Assembly (NCBI GenBank): GCA_017389705.1
Contig: JAFPEE010000224.1
Location: 1 to 39,508 of the forward strand
DNA length: 39,508 nucleotides
Source: Prevotella sp.
Lineage (GTDB): Bacteria > Bacteroidota > Bacteroidia > Bacteroidales > Bacteroidaceae
Reading direction: 5' to 3'
Both the position numbers and the translations under genes were made by a program. Positions 14,801 to 22,510 of this stretch are shown piece by piece (within the stretch, counting starts at the first letter, position 1; every line of letters begins with the position of its first letter). A model generated the notes under the pieces. It was not told the origin of the DNA. It saw only the letters and a program-made list of their open reading frames with translations, and made no database searches.

Positions 14801-15373
14801 TCAATAAGCCTGAAGGGCTTCATAGATTCGCTGAACAGGAAGCCCCATCACGTTGAAGTAGCTGCCTCGCATACCCGTCACTCCTATATGTCCTATCCAC
14901 TCTTGTATGCCATAAGCACCGGCCTTGTCCATCGGCTGATACTTGCTGACGTAATAGTCCACTTCTTCATCAGATAATTGCTTGAAGGTGACATCGGTCT
15001 CCACAGAGAAGCTGGACTGACGACTGAGGGTAGTCAGCGTGACACCTGTAATAACCTGATGCGTTTGTCCGCTCAGCTCGTACAGCATACGCTTGGCATC
15101 TGCCTCATTCTTTGGCTTACCCATCACCTCGTTGCCTAATATCACGATGGTGTCGGCCGTAATCACCAACTCATCGTCAGCCATCGTCTCACGATAAGCC
15201 ATAGCCTTCTTGTGAGAGATGAATTCAGCAATCTTCTTCGTTGGCAGGTCGGCAGGATAGCTCTCGTCTATGCCGTCAATCACACGAACGTCAAAAGGGA
15301 TATCGATGCCTGCCAGCAGTTCCTTGCGCCGAGGGGAGTTGCTAGCCAATATCACATGATAGTCACTTACCAT
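14801..15373 (-). CDS. maf: Maf-family nucleotide pyrophosphatase
   Basis: A 190-residue Maf/YhdE-type enzyme that hydrolyses non-canonical or surplus nucleoside triphosphates (dTTP/UTP class in many bacteria) to monophosphates. The N-terminus ILASNSPRRKELL is the phosphate-binding motif, VITADTIVILGNEVMGKPKN carries the metal and catalytic residues (Asp in TADT, then GKP), and DKAGAYGIQEWIGHIGVTGMRGSYFNVMGLP is the C-terminal signature. Length is standard. It is the last gene of a four-gene minus-strand operon, and its start overlaps kdsC by 7 bp. Confidence 0.95.
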   Translation of the reverse strand: MVSDYHVILASNSPRRKELLAGIDIPFDVRVIDGIDESYPADLPTKKIAEFISHKKAMAYRETMADDELVITADTIVILGNEVMGKPKNEADAKRMLYELSGQTHQVITGVTLTTLSRQSSFSVETDVTFKQLSDEEVDYYVSKYQPMDKAGAYGIQEWIGHIGVTGMRGSYFNVMGLPVQRIYEALQAY

Positions 15374-15885
15374 CCGAAAGCCCTTTCATCCTTCAGCCAG
15401 TGACCTTGTGCCCGCAGCGTCTGCTCTATCACATCGCGACCGCAGCCATAGCCTCCGTTCAGGTCGCTGACATAGATGCTGACTTCCTTCACTTCAGGAC
15501 AAGCATCCTTAGGACAGACCGGACAGCCCACCCGACGCATAATCTCCAGGTCGGGAATATCGTCACCCATATACATTACCTCCTCGTCACTATAGCCATA
15601 GGTTGCCAGATAGTCGTCGTAAGTCTTGATCTTCATAGCACATCCGAGATAGATATCCTCTACACCCAGACCACGATAGCGGACACCTACAGACTCTATC
15701 TTGCAGCCTGTAATGATGGCGATGCGCAAGCCCATCTTCATGGCCAGCTGGATAGCGTATCCATCCTTGATGTTAACCGTGCGGCGAGGTTGTCCGTCAT
15801 CTCCTAACGAGATGGTTTGTGCTGAGAGTACACCATCTATGTCGAAGATGATGGTGCGTATTTTTTGTAAATCGTAACCAATCAT
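15367..15885 (-). CDS. kdsC: 3-deoxy-D-manno-octulosonate 8-phosphate phosphatase
   Basis: A 172-residue HAD-superfamily phosphatase that removes phosphate from KDO-8-phosphate in lipopolysaccharide core synthesis. The nucleophile motif is IIFDIDGVL with Asp15 and Asp17, AIITGCKIESV supplies the second motif, and VMYMGDDIPDLEIM the metal-binding acidic pair. The protein has no cap domain, as expected for the KdsC class of tetrameric C0 HAD enzymes. It overlaps the upstream DUF2520 gene (ATGA) and the downstream maf gene, so all are translated from one message. A general HAD phosphatase is the only real alternative. Confidence 0.9.
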   Translation of the reverse strand: MIGYDLQKIRTIIFDIDGVLSAQTISLGDDGQPRRTVNIKDGYAIQLAMKMGLRIAIITGCKIESVGVRYRGLGVEDIYLGCAMKIKTYDDYLATYGYSDEEVMYMGDDIPDLEIMRRVGCPVCPKDACPEVKEVSIYVSDLNGGYGCGRDVIEQTLRAQGHWLKDERAFGW

Positions 15886-16604
15886 TTGTTTGTTGCTTTA
15901 TGATGTATGCTTTTTGACATCAGTTCGTATACTGCCTGCATCTCTGGATGCTGGGTAAGCAGTTGGCGCTGCATGCTGATAACGTTCTCGTCATAACGTA
16001 CTGCAGGACCCGTTTGAGCATCTTTGGGATGCAGCTGGTGCACCTTAGATGCGGTCTCGTCAATCAAGGGAAGCATCACATCGAAAGGTAGACCGTGTTG
16101 TTCCAAGATATCAGCCGACAGCGCATAGCAATGGTTGGTGAAGTTACAGGCAAAGACAGCAGCCAGATGCAAATACTTCCTGTCGTCACTACCCAACTTA
16201 TAAACCCGATGGCTGATGCTCTCTGCCAAAGACTGCAACAGCTGAAACGTCGCATCGTCATTAGCTTCAAGGAATACAGGAATCTCCTCAAAACTGGCCT
16301 GACGCTCCTTCGAAAAAGACTGCATCGGATAGAACACACCATAGTGGCTCGTTTTGCCTTCAAACAACGACATCGGCATAGAGCCTGCAGTATGGGCGAA
16401 GCATTGTTCCTCCCTACCCTTTGTCGCCTTGCTGATGACTTCCTCCAAGGCGTCATCCTTTACGCTAATGACAAACACGTCAGCCGTCATCGGCAGTAGC
16501 TCTAAGGTTCGACTGTTGACACTTACCACCTCATGACCGGCAGCTTTCAATGCCGGCTCCAGATTGGTGGCTAATCGGCCCCTGCCTATCAGTACTATTC
16601 TCAT
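15882..16604 (-). CDS. Rossmann-fold DUF2520 oxidoreductase-like protein
   Basis: A 240-residue protein with an N-terminal NAD(P)-binding fold, RIVLIGRGRLATNLEPALKAAGHEV, followed by a helical C-terminal DUF2520 domain. DUF2520 landmarks are HTAGSMPMSLFEG, GVFYPMQSFSKER, DDRKYLHLAAVFACNFTNH and KDAQTGPAVRYDE. Related proteins are annotated as putative pyrroline-5-carboxylate or ketopantoate reductase relatives, but no substrate is established. The ATG at 16604 is used instead of one at 16661 because the latter would extend 31 bp into the nitroreductase gene and add a charged tail before the Rossmann strand. It lies 26 bp after the nitroreductase and overlaps kdsC by 4 bp. Confidence 0.85.
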   Translation of the reverse strand: MRIVLIGRGRLATNLEPALKAAGHEVVSVNSRTLELLPMTADVFVISVKDDALEEVISKATKGREEQCFAHTAGSMPMSLFEGKTSHYGVFYPMQSFSKERQASFEEIPVFLEANDDATFQLLQSLAESISHRVYKLGSDDRKYLHLAAVFACNFTNHCYALSADILEQHGLPFDVMLPLIDETASKVHQLHPKDAQTGPAVRYDENVISMQRQLLTQHPEMQAVYELMSKSIHHKATNK

Positions 16605-16630
16605 GTGCTTCTCTTCCTGGCGCCTGTCTC

Positions 16631-17155
16631 TTACCACTTGTTCAGATGTACGTTCTCCCATTTCAGCTTGTCCTCGTTCTGAGGCTTGCGCTCATCAGCC
16701 TTATGGCCAATGGCCAGAATGCAGAGACAAGACATGTTTTCAGGAATATCGAGTACTCCATGTATAACGGTATCGGCAGTCGTACCATCCGACAACCCTC
16801 GGCCTCGCATCTGAATCCAACAGGAGCCTAAGCCCAAGGCCTCAGCCTGATACTGCATAGAGATAGCGGCAATGGAGCCATCCTCCACCCAGCAATCGTT
16901 CTGCAGGGGATCACCCAGGATGACGATAGCCAACGGAGCACCCTTCAGAAACTGTCCGCCCATATCTTTGGCATCCGACAACTTCTCCAAATCCATCTTG
17001 TCGTCAACTACTACAAAGTGCCAGGCACGCAGGCTCTTAGAGGTGGGTGCCATCAGGCCAGCACGCAGTATCAGCTTCACATCTTCGCCGTCAATCTCCT
17101 CGTCCGTAAACTTACGATGTGAGCGACGTAATTGTACTAAATCTTTAAATTCCAT
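16631..17155 (-). CDS. Nitroreductase-family flavoprotein
   Basis: A 174-residue FMN-binding nitroreductase-fold protein. RRSHRKFTDEEID at residues 9-21 is the usual N-terminal phosphate-binding motif, LMAPTSKSLRAWHFVVVDD the second FMN contact, and SIAAISMQYQAEALGLGSCWIQMRGR the helix and strand that cover the flavin. Such enzymes reduce nitro compounds, quinones or flavins with NAD(P)H; the physiological substrate is not predictable. First gene of the operon running to maf, transcribed divergently from the acetyltransferase gene. Confidence 0.93.
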   Translation of the reverse strand: MEFKDLVQLRRSHRKFTDEEIDGEDVKLILRAGLMAPTSKSLRAWHFVVVDDKMDLEKLSDAKDMGGQFLKGAPLAIVILGDPLQNDCWVEDGSIAAISMQYQAEALGLGSCWIQMRGRGLSDGTTADTVIHGVLDIPENMSCLCILAIGHKADERKPQNEDKLKWENVHLNKW

Positions 17156-17179
17156 AAGTATGATGATGAATTATGGATG

Positions 17180-17210
17180 CAAAGATACAAAATAATTCAT
17201 AATACATAAA
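17180..17210 (-). promoter_or_regulatory. Nitroreductase operon promoter
   Basis: Reverse strand TATCTTTG (17187-17180) matches TAnnTTTG. TTTA (17210-17207), 19 nt upstream, is one mismatch from TTTG. The leader is about 20 nt. It is back to back with the acetyltransferase promoter, and the two -33 regions coincide. Confidence 0.65.
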
Positions 17211-17234
17211 TCATATTTCACAATTATTTTGTAT
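17185..17234. repeat. 13-bp inverted repeat in a divergent promoter
   Basis: ATACAAAATAATT (17185-17197) and AATTATTTTGTAT (17222-17234) are perfect reverse complements separated by 24 nt. Each arm runs into the -7 box of one of the two divergent genes, so the whole 88-bp region is close to symmetric. AT-rich sequence makes chance symmetry easier, but 13 perfect pairs placed exactly at both -7 boxes suggests a shared control site. Confidence 0.55.
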
Positions 17235-17239
17235 TTTTG
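17232..17239 (+). promoter_or_regulatory. -7 box of the acetyltransferase gene
   Basis: TATTTTTG matches TAnnTTTG. Only four bases separate it from the ATG at 17244, which predicts a leaderless message. No TTTG is present 19-21 nt upstream. Confidence 0.6.
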
Positions 17240-17243
17240 CAGC

Positions 17244-18212
17244 ATGAAAGTCTCCGTCTTCGAACATGCAGCCCAACTTCCATCCATTCCTGAGGGTAAC
17301 TATTTCCATAGCCCTGAGCTGATGGAGCTCTGCGAGCACACACCTCGCCATAAGCCCTTTATGGTTGTTGTGCAGCAAGACGACAATTCGGTAGTGGCCC
17401 ACATGCTGGCTATAGTGCGCTACCGAAGCTCCTGGATTCCACCTTATTTATATATGCATGTGCGAGTGATGGGAGATGGCGTGTATCATGATGAGAGTCT
17501 GAACCGCCAGCATACCTTCGGACTGATGGCAGAAGCTATTACTTCCCGTCTGCAGAACCGCACTCTCTATATGGAGTTCAGCCATCTCAGCGAAAAGATG
17601 TTCGGCTATCGTGAGCTTCGCAAGCTGAAGTATTTTCCTGTTCGTTGGATGAGTGTCCACAACTCATTGCACTCAAGGACTCCTGAAGAGCGCATCACCG
17701 AACGACAGCGCAAGCGCATAGAGAATGCCCTGCGCCGAGGAGCCATCACCAAAGAGGTAGAGACAGATGAGGAATTTCGTGCATTCTCCAAACTGCTTCG
17801 TAGTCATAACTGGTTCAAGCCTCGCCGATTCCTGCCCGTCGATGAGTTCTTCCGTGGGATGAAGGATGGTGGACATTGCAAGATTTTCATTACGAAGGTT
17901 CATGAACGAGTGGTAGGTTGCTCGGTGTGTGTCTATTCCAACGGCGATGCCTATTTGTGGTATTCAGCCTCACGACGCAAGAGCTATGCCCCCTTCCACC
18001 CCAATGCCATTACCTTCTGGCACACCATCAAGGATGCCCACGAACGAGGCTATGCCCACATCCGCTTCATGGATGTCGGTCTGCCCTTCCGTAAGAATCC
18101 CTATCGTGATTTCATTCTCCGCTTCGGAGGCAAGGAGGTCAGCACCTATCGTTGGTTCCGCATCAGCATCCGCTGGGCCAACAAGCTGGCAACATGGCTC
18201 TGGCGCGAATAA
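17244..18212 (+). CDS. FemAB/BioF2-like GNAT acyltransferase
   Basis: A 322-residue cytoplasmic protein. The second half (about residues 180-300) has the GNAT fold seen in FemAB and BioF2-like proteins: HCKIFITKVHERVVGCSVCVYSNGDAYLWYSAS followed by HPNAITFWHTIKDAHERGY and IRFMDVGLPFRKNP. FemAB proteins add amino acids from aminoacyl-tRNA to peptidoglycan precursors; BioF2-like relatives transfer acyl groups in other pathways. The first half, with FMVVVQQDDNSVVAHMLAIVRY, looks like a degenerate first GNAT domain, as in FemAB tandem architecture. The ATG at 17244 is chosen because the -7 box ends at 17239. It stands alone, divergent to the nitroreductase, and ends 3 bp from the convergent lipoprotein stop. 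Substrate unknown. Confidence 0.65.
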   Translation: MKVSVFEHAAQLPSIPEGNYFHSPELMELCEHTPRHKPFMVVVQQDDNSVVAHMLAIVRYRSSWIPPYLYMHVRVMGDGVYHDESLNRQHTFGLMAEAITSRLQNRTLYMEFSHLSEKMFGYRELRKLKYFPVRWMSVHNSLHSRTPEERITERQRKRIENALRRGAITKEVETDEEFRAFSKLLRSHNWFKPRRFLPVDEFFRGMKDGGHCKIFITKVHERVVGCSVCVYSNGDAYLWYSASRRKSYAPFHPNAITFWHTIKDAHERGYAHIRFMDVGLPFRKNPYRDFILRFGGKEVSTYRWFRISIRWANKLATWLWRE

Positions 18213-18215
18213 GCG

Positions 18216-19529
18216 TCAGTCGAATATTCGCCCTATCTTCCTATTGAAAGCTGGAGAGATGCTGTCTATCGTAAAGTCGTAATAGAGGTTATCCTCATCT
18301 ATCGTCTTGAAATGCTGTTTACCCTGAACGGAGTCTTTTGGCGTTTCCCATATCATGCGTTCAAAACGCTCTGGGTCATTGACGCTGTCCGTACGTACGA
18401 TACAGTCGGCAAAATAGTACTCACACACTACAGGCTCCGTCGTATGCACCTGTCCCATCAACACATCTTCATCATAACCCGTAATGAGCGTATGACTACA
18501 AGACAGCACCATAGGCAGCGTTGAAGTGACAAAGCTAAGCGCTGAGCCACGATTCGCCGAGAATGGATAGAACTGCCCCAAGGTACAATGATGTATCTCT
18601 GCCTGACAACCCTCTAACGACAGACAGTCGTCAAGAGTATTGGTCAGCTGACAATAAGCCAGCGAAAGCAGCGAGTTCCTTGCCATCAGGCCCGCACCAC
18701 TACTGTTATGAATAATGGTATTGACAAGCACCAACTCCGTGCTATCGCAGACAATGGCATCTACCGCATTTCGTATCTCGCAATTGGTCAACTCATTCGT
18801 CTTCTCGTGTGAAGCCAGATAGATGCCACCCCACTGACCAGGAATGCGGTCGTACGGCAGATAGTCGAACATACGGTCCAGACGGTCACCACGGAACAGA
18901 CAGTTATCAGCCATCAGCTGTCCGTTAGCCTCGATGCCTGCACCATCATGAAAATATAAATCAGTATTACGCAACGTCAGCGTTGCGCCTTCATTGACCT
19001 TGATACCATAGCCGCTAATCAGCAGAGGAACAGACGACTCAATGACGGTATCGCGGCTGATAACCAAATCGGCTATTTTCTTCGCATCCCAGCTGTAGGT
19101 GCGCAGATTGACGCGCTGTACTGCCCCACTCTCCAGCGTCAGTATCAGGTTGTCTTCCACCAGCTGAGGACTGTCAGCATGATTCTCATGGGTAGTTACC
19201 TCGACAAATACCAACAGGCTGTCGCCCTTGCGTACCTCGAAGTCTTGACCCACAGGATTCAGATAGGTGCCGTCCACGTTGACACGATAGCCCGACTGAC
19301 TGGCTCGTTCCAGACGAGCTGTCTGAATGCGGATGCCGTCATTAGACCGGTTGTATACCCAGAATACTTGCGTAACAGAGGGCACCGTGCTGAACAACGT
19401 GTCAAAGCTGATGGTATCCTCCGAAAAGGTGAGCCTGTTGCCTGCGGCAGTAGAGAAAGAGTCGTTGTCCGTACAAGCCGTCAGCAAGGCTGCTATCGTG
19501 AGCATGAAAAAGAAAAGTCGTCTTATCAT
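18216..19529 (-). CDS. Parallel beta-helix lipoprotein
   Basis: A 437-residue predicted lipoprotein with lipobox LLTAC (Cys19). After a beta-sandwich-like N-terminal part (FWVYNRSNDGIRIQTARLE, LLVFVEVTTHE), residues 150-370 show the short repeated strand-turn pattern of a right-handed beta-helix: GIKVNEGATLTLRNTDLYFH, GIEANGQLMADNCLF, NCEIRNAVDAIVCDSTELVL, AGLMARNSLLSLAYCQL. Such folds occur in pectate lyases and in surface adhesins or binding proteins; I see no obvious catalytic arginine/aspartate set, so an enzyme role is not supported. It follows the rubrerythrin by 40 bp and may be co-transcribed with it. Convergent to the acetyltransferase gene, with a 3-bp gap. Confidence 0.75.
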   Translation of the reverse strand: MIRRLFFFMLTIAALLTACTDNDSFSTAAGNRLTFSEDTISFDTLFSTVPSVTQVFWVYNRSNDGIRIQTARLERASQSGYRVNVDGTYLNPVGQDFEVRKGDSLLVFVEVTTHENHADSPQLVEDNLILTLESGAVQRVNLRTYSWDAKKIADLVISRDTVIESSVPLLISGYGIKVNEGATLTLRNTDLYFHDGAGIEANGQLMADNCLFRGDRLDRMFDYLPYDRIPGQWGGIYLASHEKTNELTNCEIRNAVDAIVCDSTELVLVNTIIHNSSGAGLMARNSLLSLAYCQLTNTLDDCLSLEGCQAEIHHCTLGQFYPFSANRGSALSFVTSTLPMVLSCSHTLITGYDEDVLMGQVHTTEPVVCEYYFADCIVRTDSVNDPERFERMIWETPKDSVQGKQHFKTIDEDNLYYDFTIDSISPAFNRKIGRIFD

Positions 19530-19569
19530 ATCATTGATAAAACGACATTTTCCTTTATTTATTGTACCT

Positions 19570-20127
19570 TTACTTGCCGAAATAACGTTTCAGTAAGCCA
19601 GCGAAGCCTGCACCGTGACGAGCTTCGTCCTTAGCCATCTCATGAACGGTGTCGTGAATAGCGTCAAAGCCGGCAGCCTTAGCATTCTTGGCAATACGGA
19701 ACTTATCCTCACAAGCACCAGCCTCAGCAGCAGCACGCTTCTCCAGATTGGTCTTCGTATCCCAAACGCACTCGCCCAGCAGCTCAGCGAAACGAGAAGC
19801 GTGGTCAGCCTCCTCGAAAGCATAGCGCTTGAACGCTTCAGCGATTTCAGGATAGCCCTCACGGTCAGCCTGACGGGCCATAGCCAGATACATACCTACC
19901 TCACCACACTCACCATTGAAGTGATTGCGCAGATCCTGAATCATCTCTTCGCTCACTCCCTCGGGCTTGCCGTCACCAATACGATGAACAGTAGCGTAAG
20001 TGGTCTCACCATCTTCCTTCAACTCAGAGAACTTTGAAGCTGGAGCCTTACAGATGGGGCACTTCTCGGGAGCAGCATCGCCTTCGTAGATATATCCACA
20101 AACAGCGCAGATAAACTTTTTCTTCAT
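19570..20127 (-). CDS. Reverse rubrerythrin (rubredoxin domain first)
   Basis: A 185-residue peroxide-detoxifying di-iron protein. The rubredoxin-type iron site comes first: [10 protein letters not shown] (Cys7, Cys10) and [11 protein letters not shown] (Cys23, Cys26). A ferritin-like four-helix domain follows, with [43 protein letters not shown] and [18 protein letters not shown] supplying the Glu and His di-iron ligands. In classical rubrerythrin the rubredoxin domain is at the C-terminus, so this is the reversed arrangement known from anaerobes such as Clostridium. It fits an anaerobe that meets occasional oxygen. It has its own promoter directly after the terminator of the neighbouring operon. 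Confidence 0.93.
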   Translation of the reverse strand: MKKKFICAVCGYIYEGDAAPEKCPICKAPASKFSELKEDGETTYATVHRIGDGKPEGVSEEMIQDLRNHFNGECGEVGMYLAMARQADREGYPEIAEAFKRYAFEEADHASRFAELLGECVWDTKTNLEKRAAAEAGACEDKFRIAKNAKAAGFDAIHDTVHEMAKDEARHGAGFAGLLKRYFGK

Positions 20128-20170
20128 AATCTTAAAATGTTTGTTTAGTTAGTTAATAAAATGCTTTTTG

Positions 20171-20202
20171 CAAAGATACGGAGAAAAAACAAATCCCGCA
20201 AA
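20171..20202 (-). promoter_or_regulatory. Rubrerythrin promoter
   Basis: Reverse strand TTTG (20202-20199), 20 nt, TATCTTTG (20178-20171). Both boxes are perfect. The TTTG lies inside the stem of the upstream terminator, so the two elements share bases. The leader is about 40 nt. Confidence 0.8.
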
Positions 20203-20217
20203 TGTTTTGCGGGATTT
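20184..20217 (-). terminator. Terminator of the fur-purA-hisS-esterase operon
   Basis: AAATCCCGCAAA (20191-20202) and TTTGCGGGATTT (20206-20217) form a perfect 12-bp stem with a TGT loop. On the reverse strand it is followed by GTTTTTTC (20190-20183). It lies 21 bp after the esterase stop and closes the operon. Confidence 0.9.
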
Positions 20218-20237
20218 ATTGTCGACATCTGGACTAT

Positions 20238-21146
20238 TTATTTTTTGTCCATTTTATCTTTTTTATCTTTCTTGTCTTTCGATTCCACCTTACCTTTATT
20301 GTCTTTCTTACAGCCTTGATTGCAGCATGTACGATACTTTTTCAGCAAGGGAATCTCCTCACACAGCGCATCAGCCAGCAGATTGGCAACCTTCGTGGCA
20401 CCATAGATGCTGTAGTGAGTATTGTCCTGCTTGCCTTTAGGCTCGCTAGGCTCCTCACCTGGACGGAACCACATATGCAGCTTCTTGGAAGCCTCTGTGC
20501 CCATGCCCTGTTCCAAATCGTGCGTAATCTTGTTGGCATCAACAAAGTGGCAGTTCATACGCTGGGCCACATCACGGGGGGCTACCTTGTAGAGTCCGTG
20601 GGTGTCAATCAGGGTGTCGCCCTCAATCATCTTCACACCGTTCTTAAAGGTAGAGGTACGCAGCAATTCGTCGTCAGCAATCTCAGGAGCCTTCACGTAG
20701 TAGTTACGACGTACAACACAACTCATCAGTACAGGGATGCCGCCCTTCTCACGTGTCTCACGAACAAACTTCGCCAGATTGTAGTCAAACGTTGAACCTG
20801 GGTCCGTATGACGCTCAGGCTGCTTTTTCTCGTCGTTATGACCAAACTGGATGATGACATAGTCACCTGGCTTAATCAGCGAGACCACCTTGTCCCAATG
20901 GCCCTCATTGATGAAGCTCTTCGAGGAGCGTCCGTTGAGCGCATGATTATCTACCCGGATATACGCTGAGTCAAAACAGGGTTGCAGCATCATCGCCCAT
21001 CCGCGTTCTACCTTTCCTCCAGTTGTGTCCTTATTGGCTGCCGTAGAGTCACCGATGACAAAAATCGTCGTCGTTTTGTCCTTAGTGCCAGACATCAATA
21101 CGATAGCCAGCACTAACAAGAGGGTGCTAAATGTTACTTTCTTCAT
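20238..21146 (-). CDS. SGNH esterase, rhamnogalacturonan acetylesterase-like (CE12)
   Basis: A 302-residue secreted hydrolase that would remove acetyl groups from pectin. A signal peptide of about 20 residues precedes [12 protein letters not shown] with the nucleophile Ser34 (GDST, block I). NGRSSKSF (71-78) is block II, FGHND (101-105) block III, and [10 protein letters not shown] carries Asp241 and His244 of the triad. All catalytic residues are in place. After the fold ends at about residue 272 there is an odd tail: [11 protein letters not shown] and then a run of Lys and Asp to the C-terminus. The gene overlaps hisS by 4 bp (ATGA), so a pectin-active enzyme is the last gene of a housekeeping operon. 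Confidence 0.88.
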   Translation of the reverse strand: MKKVTFSTLLLVLAIVLMSGTKDKTTTIFVIGDSTAANKDTTGGKVERGWAMMLQPCFDSAYIRVDNHALNGRSSKSFINEGHWDKVVSLIKPGDYVIIQFGHNDEKKQPERHTDPGSTFDYNLAKFVRETREKGGIPVLMSCVVRRNYYVKAPEIADDELLRTSTFKNGVKMIEGDTLIDTHGLYKVAPRDVAQRMNCHFVDANKITHDLEQGMGTEASKKLHMWFRPGEEPSEPKGKQDNTHYSIYGATKVANLLADALCEEIPLLKKYRTCCNQGCKKDNKGKVESKDKKDKKDKMDKK

Positions 21147-22510
21147 GATTTGATAGTTTGTATTAGTTCATTAGTAGTGATCATCTGTTGTTCGCCAGTC
21201 TCCATATTTTTCAGGGTTATCTGGCCTGCCTGCATCTCGTTCTCGCCAGCAAGAGCCACAAAGGGAATCTGCTTGGCATTGGCATACGACATCTGCTTTT
21301 TCATCTTGGCTGCATCGGGGTATATCTCCGCACGAATGCCGTTCTCACGCACCTGTCTGATGATAGGCAGGCAGTAGTCAGTCTCCTTTTTGCCAAAGTT
21401 GATGAAGAGCAACTGCGTTGTGGTGACAGAATCCTGCGGATAGAGGTCTAGCAGGTTCAGCACATCGTAGATACGATCAGCACCGAACGAGATGCCTACA
21501 CCTGAGAGTCCGGGCATGCCGAAGATGCCTGTCAGGTTGTCGTAGCGGCCACCACCTGTAATCGAGCCTATCTGCACATCGAGGGCCTTCACCTCGAAGA
21601 TGGCTCCCGTATAGTAGTTCAGTCCGCGAGCCAGCGTCAGGTCGAGCTGAATCTCATTCTTAAGCGTACCTGGAGTTCTCAGCGCCCCCAAGATGAAGCG
21701 AAGTTCCTCTACTCCCTTCAGTCCTGTCTCGCTAGAGGCCAGCACCTGGGCAATGGTTTGCAGCTTCTGGTCGTTTGTGCCGTTGAGCATGATGATAGGC
21801 TGCAGCTTCTCTATCTGCTCCTCCGTCAAACCGTTCTCACGCAACTCGGCATTCACATTGTCGATGCCAATCTTGTCCAACTTGTCGATAGCCACCGTGA
21901 TGTCTACAATCTTGTCGGCAGCACCTATGACCTCGGCAATGCCGGAGAGTATCTTACGGTTGTTGATCTTAATCTGCACGCGGATGCCAAAACGCGAGAA
22001 CACGGTATCGACTATCTGCATCAGCTCCACCTCGTTGAGCAGCGAGTCAGAGCCTACCACATCAGCGTCGCACTGATAGAACTCACGGTAGCGTCCCTTC
22101 TGTGGTCGGTCAGCACGCCATACGGGCTGAATCTGATAACGCTTGAAGGGCAGCTGCAACTCCTCGCGATGCATCACCACATAGCGGGCAAAGGGCACCG
22201 TCAAGTCGTAGCGTAAGCCTTTCTCACACATCTTCGATGCCAGATGAAGCGTGTTGCGCTCCTGCAGTTCCTCGTCGCTGACCTTTGCCAGACAGTTACC
22301 CGAGTTCAGTACTTTGAAAAGCAGCTTGTCGCCCTCCTCGCCATACTTTCCCATCAGCGTCTGCAACGTCTCCATAGCGGGTGTCTCTATCTGCTGGAAG
22401 CCATAGAGGGCATACACCTCACGAATGGTGTTGAAGATATAGTTGCGCTTGGCCATCTCGATGGGGCCGAAGTCACGCGTTCCTTTGGGTATACTTGGTT
22501 TTTGTGCCAT
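21143..22510 (-). CDS. hisS: Histidyl-tRNA synthetase
   Basis: A 455-residue class II aminoacyl-tRNA synthetase that charges tRNA-His. [20 protein letters not shown] is the usual start, [13 protein letters not shown] and [22 protein letters not shown] (motif 2 loop, binding ATP) the core, and [16 protein letters not shown] the histidine-binding HisA motif. [16 protein letters not shown] is motif 3. The C-terminal anticodon-binding domain has [20 protein letters not shown] and [20 protein letters not shown]. Length and order are normal. The start codon directly follows the purA stop with no gap, indicating translational coupling. Confidence 0.97.
   Translation of the reverse strand: MAQKPSIPKGTRDFGPIEMAKRNYIFNTIREVYALYGFQQIETPAMETLQTLMGKYGEEGDKLLFKVLNSGNCLAKVSDEELQERNTLHLASKMCEKGLRYDLTVPFARYVVMHREELQLPFKRYQIQPVWRADRPQKGRYREFYQCDADVVGSDSLLNEVELMQIVDTVFSRFGIRVQIKINNRKILSGIAEVIGAADKIVDITVAIDKLDKIGIDNVNAELRENGLTEEQIEKLQPIIMLNGTNDQKLQTIAQVLASSETGLKGVEELRFILGALRTPGTLKNEIQLDLTLARGLNYYTGAIFEVKALDVQIGSITGGGRYDNLTGIFGMPGLSGVGISFGADRIYDVLNLLDLYPQDSVTTTQLLFINFGKKETDYCLPIIRQVRENGIRAEIYPDAAKMKKQMSYANAKQIPFVALAGENEMQAGQITLKNMETGEQQMITTNELIQTIKS

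Noticed and set aside
14623-14823. A 66-codon minus-strand frame (starting MKPFRLIELF) overlapping the maf stop and running to the small-RNA terminator.
   Set aside because: It would have to be translated through the orphan promoter; composition is untypical and no family is recognised. The non-coding reading is better supported.
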